Source: Elusimicrobiota bacterium
Lineage (GTDB): Bacteria; Elusimicrobiota; Elusimicrobia; Elusimicrobiales; Elusimicrobiaceae
Reading direction: 5' to 3'
Length of the DNA stretch: 8,083 nucleotides
Assembly (NCBI GenBank): GCA_031259485.1
Contig: JAIRLH010000021.1
Coordinates: 1-8,083, forward strand
The translations under genes were made by a program, and so were the position numbers. Under the pieces are notes generated by a model. It saw only the letters and a list, made by a program, of their open reading frames with translations, was not told the origin of the DNA and did not search any database. Position 1 is the first letter of the stretch. Each line of letters begins with the position of its first letter. Shown piece by piece: positions 1 through 6,086 of this stretch.

Positions 1-289
1 AAGCCTTACTATAATATTGTTGTCCCTCGGCGCGCATTGAATCAAACTCCGACTCGCTCCACGATTTTCCGGCATAAGAATACCAAGAGCCAATTTGATA
101 CTGCGCATCAGCATCTCCCGCGGCCGCTTTGTCAAACAGATTTTTAAATTCTTGATTTTCGGACATCATAGAAATAAGAACATCATCTTCGTCTGTTTGC
201 GGCTTTGATTCGCCGATAACTTGTTTGCCCGCGCAGCCGCAAATTAAAAATATCGCCGCGCTGAGTAAAATTATTGTTTTGGTTTTCAT
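1..289 (-). CDS. Sel1-repeat lipoprotein, 5' part (runs off left edge)
   Basis: The first 96 residues of a predicted secreted lipoprotein are visible; the 3' part lies outside the window. The N-terminus MKTKT is followed by a hydrophobic stretch and the lipobox ICGC, giving lipidation at Cys19. Ala at +2 suggests outer-membrane sorting if the Lol rules apply. A short acidic linker (around residues 27-40) leads into a helical segment from about residue 53 with AAAGDADAQYQIGSWY and then YYSKA, which resembles one Sel1/TPR-like unit (A..G...AQ..LG..Y...A). Sel1 proteins are usually scaffolds for protein contacts; no enzymatic role is implied. The start is fixed by the signal peptide and by a GGGAG ribosome site four bases upstream (298-294). 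Its 5' end and leader are duplicated in inverted orientation at 7899-8083. It is visibly more AT-rich than the central genes. The lipoprotein call is firm; the Sel1 call is likely but rests on one repeat. Confidence 0.75.
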   Translation of the reverse strand, partial: MKTKTIILLSAAIFLICGCAGKQVIGESKPQTDEDDVLISMMSENQEFKNLFDKAAAGDADAQYQIGSWYSYAGKSWSESEFDSMRAEGQQYYSKA

Positions 290-418
290 AAGTCTCCCGT
301 GTCAGTTCAAAATAAACTACAAAACCTTGCCCGTTTCCTTCCGCTTTTTGCCGGATATTGCAAACTAAAGTACTTAAATTTTATTTTACCTTTAAATCCC
401 GCCGCCCGCTTTGTTTGC
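234..418. repeat. Left arm of long inverted repeat (lipoprotein gene 5' end plus leader)
   Basis: Read on the minus strand, these 185 bases align without gaps to 7899-8083 on the plus strand with 14 differences by hand count (about 92% identity). The arm covers the first 56 coding bases of the lipoprotein gene and 129 bases upstream. Identity fades past 418, although a short TAAGGCA match further out suggests the original duplication was slightly longer with an indel. The arm ends at 234 only because the right copy is cut by the window edge, so the true repeat may be longer. Confidence 0.92.
290..418 (-). promoter_or_regulatory. Conserved leader/upstream region of the Sel1 lipoprotein gene
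   Basis: This non-coding stretch is retained in both copies of the lipoprotein gene (118 of 129 positions identical), so it probably carries the promoter and ribosome site. The ribosome site is GGGAG at 298-294, with spacer ACTT before the ATG. The best conserved part runs from about 338 to 290 on the minus strand with a single difference, and includes the AT-rich core TTTTGTAGTTTATTTTGAA. I could not place convincing -35/-10 hexamers, so the promoter itself is inferred from conservation only. Confidence 0.45.
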
Positions 419-455
419 CCGCCTATCCCTGCCTTAAAGGGCGGAAACGGCTTAT

Positions 456-1142
456 TTACTTAATATTAATCAAATCCAGCGTGACGGCCACGATATTGTG
501 CGCGTCCTCGCAGATTATACGCGCGGGCAGCACTGTGTCGCCGTAAACGCCGTAATTGTTAAACAGGAATTTCTTGCGCACTATAGTCTTAATCTGCTCA
601 AGTTTATAAGGATAGCTTAAGCCTTTTTTGAAGTAATATCTGTTGAGATAATCCCCGCTGCGGTAATTGGTCCGCGTTTCGCCGGCTTCGCCCTCGCCGC
701 TTCTGAGGAAATCTGCGGGCGGCAGCAGGATTACCCGCATAATATCGCCGAAGAAGTCCAAAGCCTTTTTATCAAACATATTGCCAAGCGCGTATTGATA
801 GCGCATTTGACCGTCAATAAAATCCGCGTCAATCACAACCGTGGCAAAATCCGCGAGCATTTTTATTTTAAAGGCGTCGTCCTGCGCTTTGTTTATTGTA
901 AGCACGGCGTTATAATCGCGCCCCAGATATTTTATATTGAATTTAAAAGCAGCGGAAGCGCGCTCCCCCGCAAGAAAAACAGGGTAATTGCGGTTGGGCT
1001 CTTTGCCTTTGCGCGCAAAGTCCTCGCCCGCGCCGGCGGAGAGCGTGGAAGCGGCAGGCTCCGCGGCTCTGCGCCCGCCGGCCGCGCACGCGCAGAACGC
1101 GGCGCAGCACAGGCAGACAAAAAATATTTTTATAACTCTCAT
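456..1142 (-). CDS. Predicted lipoprotein of unknown function, possibly LolA/LolB-like fold
   Basis: A 228-residue protein with a lipoprotein-type signal peptide: MRVIKIFF, then a Cys/Ala-rich hydrophobic stretch ending FCAC, with probable lipidation at Cys19. The -3 Phe makes the lipobox slightly atypical, and Cys17 also lies in the stretch. Residues 20-60 look like a low-complexity tether. From about residue 65 there are alternating strands (FKFNIKYLGRDYNAVLTI, then AFKIKMLADFATVVIDADF), a helical segment near LDFFGDIMRVILLPP, and more strands to the end. This order recalls LolA/LolB-like and DUF3261-like half-barrel lipoproteins, but I see no diagnostic motif, so that is only an inference. 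The start is set by the signal peptide. There is no ribosome site upstream; a perfect TATAAT lies eight bases before the ATG, suggesting a leaderless message. It diverges from the glycosyltransferase gene. I assign no function. Confidence 0.8.
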   Translation of the reverse strand: MRVIKIFFVCLCCAAFCACAAGGRRAAEPAASTLSAGAGEDFARKGKEPNRNYPVFLAGERASAAFKFNIKYLGRDYNAVLTINKAQDDAFKIKMLADFATVVIDADFIDGQMRYQYALGNMFDKKALDFFGDIMRVILLPPADFLRSGEGEAGETRTNYRSGDYLNRYYFKKGLSYPYKLEQIKTIVRKKFLFNNYGVYGDTVLPARIICEDAHNIVAVTLDLINIK

Positions 1143-1179
1143 ATTTTTATATTATATTATTATGTCGCATTTATTTCTA
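1143..1179 (-). promoter_or_regulatory. Candidate promoter for the minus-strand lipoprotein, apparently leaderless
   Basis: On the minus strand there is TAGAAA (1179-1174, four of six matches to TTGACA), a 17-base spacer, a perfect TATAAT (1156-1151), then eight bases to the ATG at 1142. With normal initiation 6-8 bases after the -10 box, transcription would begin at or next to the A of the start codon. No Shine-Dalgarno sequence is present, consistent with a leaderless transcript. The -35 lies inside the opposing gene's first codons. Confidence 0.55.
1148..1161 (+). promoter_or_regulatory. Candidate -10 region for the divergent glycosyltransferase gene
   Basis: The same AT-rich spacer read on the plus strand offers TATATT (1148-1153) or TATTAT (1150-1155), ending eight or six bases before the ATG at 1162. 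There is no ribosome site in front of that ATG, and the upstream sequence is the start of the opposing gene. No good -35 was seen (TTTTTA at 1127-1132 is poor). A leaderless start is plausible but weaker than on the other strand. Confidence 0.35.
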
Positions 1180-2181
1180 TACCTTCTTGCTTTGCTTATT
1201 GCGCTTTTGCTGTGCGCCGCCTCGCTGCCGCGGCTGCGCCGCCTGCTTGCGCCGTGGCTGGGCGACGCGCCGACCAAACTCAAAAACCATATCGGCATAG
1301 TTCCGGCCGCCGGCGGCTGCGCGGTAGCTCTGGGCTTCTTCGGCAGTCTGACGGCGGTAAGGCTGCTGACCAATTTCCCCACCGGCACGCTCACGAACCT
1401 GCGCGGCGTTTTTTTGGGCGGAGCTCTGGTGTTTGCGGCCGGTATTATTGACGATATTAAAAAACCCGCCGGCATAAGCCCGTGGGCCAAGCTGGCCTGC
1501 CAGATTCTGGCGGCGGTTATTCTGATACATTACGGCATATCGGTGCAGTTCCTGCCGCAGCCGTGGGGCTGGGCGCTTACTCTGCTTTGGGTCGCGGGCA
1601 TTACCAACGCGATTAATTTATTTGACATTATGGACGGCCTCGCCGCCGGACAGGCCGTTTTGGCCGCGGCGGCTTTTGCCGTCATATCGCTGCCTTCGGA
1701 ATTTATTTACGTCAACTTTGCCGCGGCCGCGCTCGCTGGCGCGTGCCTGGGCTTCCTGCCTTATAATCACAGCGCGAAATTAAAAACTTTTTTGGGCGAC
1801 AGCGGCAGCAATCTGCTCGGTTTTCTTCTGGCCGCGTGCGCGCTGGGAGCAAAATATTCAATGCGCAATCCGGCGGCGGTTTTTGTGCCGCTTATAATAC
1901 TGGCTCTGCCGATATTTGATACCGTCTTCGTATCGCTGACGCGTATAAGCAAAGGCATATCTCCGCTCAAGGGCACGCCCGACCACTTTCCCCTGCGGCT
2001 GGAGCGCGCCGGCCTGAGCCGCGGGGCCGTATTATTTATTTGCACGGCGGCAACGCTGGTTTACGCCGCGCTGGCTTACGCAATCACCAAAGCGCCGGCG
2101 CCGTGGCCGGTCATTATTTACGCTTTAGTCGCGGCGGATTTAATTTTATTCGGCGTATTTTTGATATGGAAAACAAAATAA
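1162..2181 (+). CDS. Polyprenyl-phosphate sugar-1-phosphate transferase, WecA/TagO/MraY family
   Basis: A 339-residue polytopic membrane protein, the usual size for the family, which moves a sugar-1-phosphate (commonly GlcNAc-1-P) from a UDP-sugar onto undecaprenyl phosphate at the inner membrane. This starts a lipid-linked glycan. Visible family motifs: GIIDDIKKPAG with Asp97/Asp98 (metal and substrate site), NAINLFDIMDGLAAG at about 149-163 (Asn152, Asp155, Asp158), FLGDSGSNLLGF with Asp213, and a cytoplasmic loop after PIFDT (250-254). Two departures: the fourth-motif core is DIMDG rather than the common DGLDG, and the last loop reads GTPDHFPLRL (271-280) instead of the His-rich HxHH of WecA. 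It is therefore a divergent subfamily and the sugar cannot be named. An in-frame ATG at 988 was rejected because it would overlap the opposing lipoprotein; MSHLFLYLL at 1162 opens directly into the first membrane helix. It overlaps the next gene by 16 bases. Confidence 0.9.
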   Translation: MSHLFLYLLALLIALLLCAASLPRLRRLLAPWLGDAPTKLKNHIGIVPAAGGCAVALGFFGSLTAVRLLTNFPTGTLTNLRGVFLGGALVFAAGIIDDIKKPAGISPWAKLACQILAAVILIHYGISVQFLPQPWGWALTLLWVAGITNAINLFDIMDGLAAGQAVLAAAAFAVISLPSEFIYVNFAAAALAGACLGFLPYNHSAKLKTFLGDSGSNLLGFLLAACALGAKYSMRNPAAVFVPLIILALPIFDTVFVSLTRISKGISPLKGTPDHFPLRLERAGLSRGAVLFICTAATLVYAALAYAITKAPAPWPVIIYALVAADLILFGVFLIWKTK

Positions 2182-3470
2182 TCATAATCGGCGCGGGGAT
2201 AAGCGGGCTTTCGCTCGCTTATCACCTTGAAGAGATGAAATGCCGAAATTACCTGATTCTTGAAGCCGCCGCAAAAGCCGGCGGGCTATGCGGATCCTAT
2301 GAGCTTAACGGCTTTACTTTTGATTACAGCGGCCATCTGCTGCACCTTTCCTCCAAACAGGGGCTCAGGCTGGCGCAGAAACTTTTGGGCAAAAACGCGC
2401 TCGCGCATAAACGCAGGGCCTTCGTGCATATTTACGGGGAGGATTTGCCTTATCCCTTCCAAAATAATCTATACGGCTTGCGGGACGCCGTGGTAAGCGA
2501 ATGCGTAAAAGGCGCGCTGACGGCTTATAAAGATAAGAAAATAAAGGATACAACGCTGTTTAAAAACTGGGCGCTCGCGCTTTACGGAGAGGGCATTTGC
2601 AAACACTTTATGTTCCCGTACAACCAAAAACTGTGGCAGACGGATTTGGACAAAATGACCTCCGCCTGGTGCGGCAAATTCATACCCGCAGGCACGCTGG
2701 AAGATATTATAAAAGGAGCTTATACCCGCCGAAGGAAGGATTTCGGGTATAACGCCGGCTTCCTTTATCCGAAGGAAGGCGGCTGCGGCGCAATCTGCGG
2801 GGGCCTTCTCAAAAAAGCGGGCAATCTGCATTTAAACAGCGAAGCGAAGGAAATTGATCTTAAAGAAAAATCGGTCAAAGCCGGCGGCAAAAAATATGCT
2901 TATGACACTCTTGTGAGCACCATGCCTTTAAAAACGCTGGGCGCGATAATCAAAAATCTGCCGCCGCCGGTAAAGCGGGATTTTGAGCTGCTTAAACACA
3001 ACAGCGTTTACGTGCTTAATTTGGGCGTAAGCGGCGGTACCAAGGAAGGGCACTGGTATTATTTCCCGCAGGATAAATATCCTTTTTACCGAGCGGGCGT
3101 GCAGTCCGCATTTTCGCCCGCGCTGGCGCCGCAGGGCGCAAGCGGCTTTTATATTGAATTTGCCTTCCCGGGCGGCGCCGTAGTCAAAGAGCAGGATCTA
3201 AAAAAGATGGAGCAGCAAACGCTCAAACACCTTTTGGAGCTCGGGTTCATAGCCCGGGACGCAAAAATACTCGCCGCCGGCTGGGCTCAAATCCCGTGCG
3301 CCTATCCAATATATGACGTTAATTACGAAACCGCGCGCAAAAATATTATTGATTTCCTGGCCGCCCAAAATATATACTTACTAGGGCGTTTCGGCGCGTG
3401 GGAATACAGTTTTATGGAAAAGTCGCTCCTTGACGGCGCGGCGATGGCGGGCAAACTGGTGAAAGCATGA
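2166..3470 (+). CDS. FAD-dependent oxidoreductase, amine-oxidase / UDP-galactopyranose-mutase-like
   Basis: A 434-residue flavoprotein. The N-terminus IIIIGAGISGLSLAYHL (5-21) is a Rossmann dinucleotide-binding motif (Gly9, Gly11, Gly14), with acidic Glu33 at the end of the second strand to bind the FAD ribose, followed by AGGLCGS (38-44), as in protoporphyrinogen-oxidase, amine-oxidase and UGM-like enzymes. FDYSGHLLH (52-60) and PYNQKLWQTDLDKM (151-164) fit the branch often found in polysaccharide gene clusters. The C-terminal IYLLGRFGAWEYSFMEKSL...GAAMAG is the usual second FAD-contacting segment. The substrate is not identifiable; the preceding lipid-linked sugar transferase suggests a nucleotide sugar or glycan precursor, but this is inference from context. 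The start at 2166 was chosen because the Rossmann strand begins immediately after it; an upstream ATG at 2040 would add 42 residues overlapping the transferase. The stop shares the ATGA with nadD. Confidence 0.85.
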   Translation: MENKIIIIGAGISGLSLAYHLEEMKCRNYLILEAAAKAGGLCGSYELNGFTFDYSGHLLHLSSKQGLRLAQKLLGKNALAHKRRAFVHIYGEDLPYPFQNNLYGLRDAVVSECVKGALTAYKDKKIKDTTLFKNWALALYGEGICKHFMFPYNQKLWQTDLDKMTSAWCGKFIPAGTLEDIIKGAYTRRRKDFGYNAGFLYPKEGGCGAICGGLLKKAGNLHLNSEAKEIDLKEKSVKAGGKKYAYDTLVSTMPLKTLGAIIKNLPPPVKRDFELLKHNSVYVLNLGVSGGTKEGHWYYFPQDKYPFYRAGVQSAFSPALAPQGASGFYIEFAFPGGAVVKEQDLKKMEQQTLKHLLELGFIARDAKILAAGWAQIPCAYPIYDVNYETARKNIIDFLAAQNIYLLGRFGAWEYSFMEKSLLDGAAMAGKLVKA

Positions 3471-4600
3471 AAATCTTAATTTACGGCGGCAGTTTTGACC
3501 CCGTCCACAAAGGCCATTATGCGCTGCTTAAGGCGGCGGTAAGCCAGCTTAAGCCGGATTATACGCACATTTTCACGGCGTGGCGGTCGCCTTTCAAACA
3601 GAAATCGCCCATTCCTTTTGAGACGCGCCAAAACATGGCGCGCGACGCGCTGGCGCCGGTATCTTCCGGTATAATTTTTGACGATTTTGAAAGGCGCGCG
3701 CGGCGCGTCGTATATACTTGGGAAACCGTAAAGCGCGTGCGGGAGCTCTACCGCGGGGCCAAAGTTTACCTGCTGGTCGGCGCGGACTGCCTTAACGATA
3801 TGCACAGATGGCAAAACGCCCCCTACCTTTTCCAAAACGCGGCAATAGCCGCGGGCGCGCGCAAAGGCTTTAAGTTTGCGACAAGGGATTTTGACTTCAC
3901 GCTGCTTAAAGGCGGCTTCCCGCCGGTTTCTTCCACGCAGCTGCGTTTGGCCATAATGTGCAACGGCATGGTGCCCGCGGCGGTGCCGGCGGCGACGGCG
4001 GCTTTTATAGAAAAAAACCTTATGTACGGCCTCAATATGCACAAATGGCTGGAGGCTAATCTCAAACCGCGCCGGTATATGCACACGAAAATGGTGGCGC
4101 AGGCGGCAGTCGCGCTGGCGCGCGCCCGCAGCAAAGCCGACGCGGAAAGGGCCGCCGCCGCCGCCCTGCTGCACGACATGGCAAAATGCATGAGCGACGC
4201 GGATTTGATTGAATATTCGCGCGAAAACGGATTAAAAATAAAAGATTTCGGCGAAATCTGCCTACGCGCGCCGCATTTGCTGCACGGCGCGGTATCGGCC
4301 GATATGGCAAAAAAGCTTTTCGCAGTCAAGGATAAGGATTTGCTGCTCGCCATAAGCCGCCACACGCTGGGCGCGCGGAATATGAGCGGCCTGCAAAAAA
4401 TCCTTTTCATCGCCGATATGGCGAGCAAAGACCGCAAATATAAAGAGGCCCGCGCCGTGCAGGCCGCGGCGCAAAAATCGCTTGACGAAGGCATGCTGGC
4501 GGCCATGGCCGTAAAGCTGAACTTTACCATACAGACCCGCAAATGGCTGGCCCCCGCCGGCCCGAAATTATGGAACGAACTACTTTCAAAACTAAACTGA
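3467..4600 (+). CDS. nadD: Fused nicotinate-nucleotide adenylyltransferase (NadD) and YqeK-type HD phosphohydrolase
   Basis: This 377-residue protein joins two enzymes. Residues 1 to about 188 are NadD, which adenylates nicotinate mononucleotide in NAD synthesis: GGSFDPVHKGH (7-17) is the nucleotidyltransferase signature, then AWRSPFK (38-44), LLVGADCLNDMHRW (102-115) and the SSTQLR motif (155-160). Residues about 200-377 match YqeK, the HD-domain Ap4A-type diadenosine polyphosphate hydrolase: His206, LLHDMAK with His236/Asp237, LLHG with His273, SRHT with His299, MSGLQKILFIAD with Asp317, then DRKYKEAR. All metal-ligand positions expected of an HD domain seem intact. In Firmicutes nadD and yqeK are usually adjacent separate genes; fused forms are known to me from some Mollicutes. 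The reading frame is open throughout with no frameshift. ATG overlaps the preceding TGA by four bases, implying translational coupling. The last 31 bases overlap the next gene. Confidence 0.93.
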   Translation: MKILIYGGSFDPVHKGHYALLKAAVSQLKPDYTHIFTAWRSPFKQKSPIPFETRQNMARDALAPVSSGIIFDDFERRARRVVYTWETVKRVRELYRGAKVYLLVGADCLNDMHRWQNAPYLFQNAAIAAGARKGFKFATRDFDFTLLKGGFPPVSSTQLRLAIMCNGMVPAAVPAATAAFIEKNLMYGLNMHKWLEANLKPRRYMHTKMVAQAAVALARARSKADAERAAAAALLHDMAKCMSDADLIEYSRENGLKIKDFGEICLRAPHLLHGAVSADMAKKLFAVKDKDLLLAISRHTLGARNMSGLQKILFIADMASKDRKYKEARAVQAAAQKSLDEGMLAAMAVKLNFTIQTRKWLAPAGPKLWNELLSKLN

Positions 4601-5490
4601 AGACGCGCATTGTCGTCTATGCCGCTTTGGCGGTACTCGCCTACGGCGCTTTTGCGCATTTTTATAATCCGCATACCGCCGCGCTTACCGCCGGCGCGGA
4701 ACCGCTTAATATATTGGTCCTCACGGAGAAGCCTATGTTTATCTCCTACAACCCGCGGAGCGCAAAAGCGGTTATTACAAATATGGCTCCCGCCGGCAAA
4801 AAAGGCACGCGCGCATATGAGGTTCTTAAAGAAGCCGGCATAAGTCCGCAGAATGTGCTTTATATCACGCCCCGCTTGCAGAACCGCGCCGAGTTTTGGG
4901 ACTTGTGCAAAAGCAATCTGCGGGCCTGGCGCAAAAAACCTTATATGATATTTGCTTATTTCTATAACTATGTTAAACTGCGCGCGCGCGGCCGCACAAA
5001 TATCGCGCCATCGGATTTTGTGATGATAACCCTGCACCTCATGCGCCTTGAGCCCGGGGACTTTACAATAAAAAACCCCGACCCTGCCCCCTCCGCGCAA
5101 AGCCGCCGCAAGACGCCGTCCGCTTCCCCGCCGCAGCAAATACTTTTGGCGGAAACCGCCGCGCCGGCCGCCGCGCCAAAAACGCTGGTGCTGGAGGTGC
5201 TTAACGCTTCCGGCGAGGCGGGCCTCGCCGCGGAGGTCACGCGCTATCTGCGCGATTTAAGCAACCGCGGGCTGATAGATATTGACGTAATAAATTACGG
5301 CAATTATTCAATCGCGCAAGAAAAAAGCAAAATAACCGATATTACCGAAGGCCGGCCGGAAGATCTCAAAAAAATCGGACGGCTGCTTGGCATGGAAAAC
5401 AGCGAGATCTTCATCTCCCCCGACAAAACGGCCATAGCCGACGCCAAAATAATACTGGGCAAAGATTTCGCGTTGCCAAAAAACGACTAA
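4570..5490 (+). CDS. Membrane-anchored LytR_C-domain protein
   Basis: A 306-residue protein with a basic N-terminus and one membrane helix (about 13-30), so most of it lies outside the inner membrane. Residues 45-170 form a domain I cannot name with certainty; NILVLTEKPMFISYNPRSA may be the remnant of an LCP (LytR-CpsA-Psr) fold, but the conserved Arg and Asp residues of active LCP phosphotransferases are not evident. A Pro/Ala/Ser-rich linker (168-204) leads to a clear LytR_C domain (about 205-302), with LVLEVLNASGEAGLAAEV at its start, T260-region ITEGRPEDLKKIGRLLG, and the typical end AKIILGKDF (292-300). LytR_C partners cell-wall glycan attachment enzymes, but its own activity is unsettled. 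Its place between nadD and rsfS is a gene order seen in several phyla. The start at 4570 puts charged residues just before the helix; ATG at 4543 (nine residues longer) is an alternative. Neither has a ribosome site, so coupling to nadD is likely. Confidence 0.8.
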   Translation: MERTTFKTKLKTRIVVYAALAVLAYGAFAHFYNPHTAALTAGAEPLNILVLTEKPMFISYNPRSAKAVITNMAPAGKKGTRAYEVLKEAGISPQNVLYITPRLQNRAEFWDLCKSNLRAWRKKPYMIFAYFYNYVKLRARGRTNIAPSDFVMITLHLMRLEPGDFTIKNPDPAPSAQSRRKTPSASPPQQILLAETAAPAAAPKTLVLEVLNASGEAGLAAEVTRYLRDLSNRGLIDIDVINYGNYSIAQEKSKITDITEGRPEDLKKIGRLLGMENSEIFISPDKTAIADAKIILGKDFALPKND

Positions 5491-5549
5491 AAAGTGATAT
5501 ACTGAATGATATATGTTTATATAGATATCAATACAATCTCAGGAGCGTT
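5491..5549 (+). promoter_or_regulatory. AT-rich gap before rsfS: ribosome site and possible promoter/operator
   Basis: This is the only real gap within the plus-strand series. AGGAG (5541-5545), four bases before the ATG at 5550, is the strongest Shine-Dalgarno sequence in the window's central genes. TACAAT (5532-5537) could be a -10 box, but I see no convincing -35. TGATAT occurs twice (5495-5500 and 5507-5512), with its reverse complement ATATCA at 5525-5530, which could be an operator or merely AT-rich chance. rsfS-argS may therefore have its own promoter. Confidence 0.35.
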
Positions 5550-6086
5550 ATGAATAAAGAAACCGCAAAAAAATACGCCGTGAAAGCAGCCCGCGCGCTT
5601 GACGGCAAGAAGGCCGAAGACATAAGGATTTACGACTTGAACGGCCTCTCCTCCCTTTGCGATTATATTGTGATAGCCGCCGCCAACAGCGCGCCTCATT
5701 TAAACGCGCTTGAGCAGGAGGCCAGCGCGGAGCTTAAAAAAGACGGCGTTTACAAAACCAACCGCGACGGCGGCGAAAGCGGCGCTTGGCGCGTGAGCGA
5801 TTACGGCGGCTTCATGCTGCATGTAATGACCGCGCAGGCACGCGCTTTTTACGCTTTGGATAAGATTTTCAGCTTCGGTAAAATAATAAACTGGGCGCTG
5901 CCGGCCCCCAAACCCGCGGTTAAGAAGAAGACCGTCAAAAAGCCCGCGCTCGGGAAAACGGCGTTCAAAAAAACTGCGGCAAAGAAAGCCGTCAAAAAAC
6001 CGCTTAAAAAACCGGCAAAACCCGCCAAAAAACAGACGAAACCCGCTAAAAAACCGGCAAAAAAAGCAAAGAAGGCAAAAAAATAA
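5550..6086 (+). CDS. rsfS: Ribosomal silencing factor RsfS with lysine-rich C-terminal extension
   Basis: RsfS (iojap/YbeB family) binds ribosomal protein uL14 on the 50S subunit and blocks joining with 30S when nutrients are short. Residues 1 to about 116 carry the family domain: A..L..KKAEDIRIYDLNGLSSLCDYIVIAAANS (about 14-47), then GESGAWRVSDYGGFMLHVMTAQARAFYALDKIF (75-107), matching the usual W..IDYG..+VH.F....R.FY.LE pattern. Family members are usually about 105-130 residues; this one is 178. The extra part (about 119-178) is almost only Lys, Pro, Ala and a few Thr, with 27 Lys in the last 58 residues and repeated KKPAK-like units, like histone H1-type tails. The tail could bind rRNA or other nucleic acid; this is inference. 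At DNA level it contains several A6-A7 runs (for example 5967-5973, 6059-6065, 6077-6083) prone to slippage. It ends directly before argS. Confidence 0.93.
   Translation: MNKETAKKYAVKAARALDGKKAEDIRIYDLNGLSSLCDYIVIAAANSAPHLNALEQEASAELKKDGVYKTNRDGGESGAWRVSDYGGFMLHVMTAQARAFYALDKIFSFGKIINWALPAPKPAVKKKTVKKPALGKTAFKKTAAKKAVKKPLKKPAKPAKKQTKPAKKPAKKAKKAKK

Noticed and set aside
419..455. A terminator for the minus-strand lipoprotein gene
   Set aside because: CCGCC (419-423) and GGCGG (440-444) could pair, but the stem is only five bases with a long loop and there is no T-tract in the direction of transcription.
988..1161. A longer start for the glycosyltransferase gene
   Set aside because: It would add 58 low-complexity residues antisense to the lipoprotein signal peptide. 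The hydrophobic N-terminus typical of the family begins at 1162.
3823..5139. A 438-codon open frame on the minus strand
   Set aside because: It lies antisense to the NadD-YqeK and LytR_C genes, both identified by conserved motifs. Its translation is Arg/Ala-rich with no domain pattern, as expected from GC-rich shadow frames.
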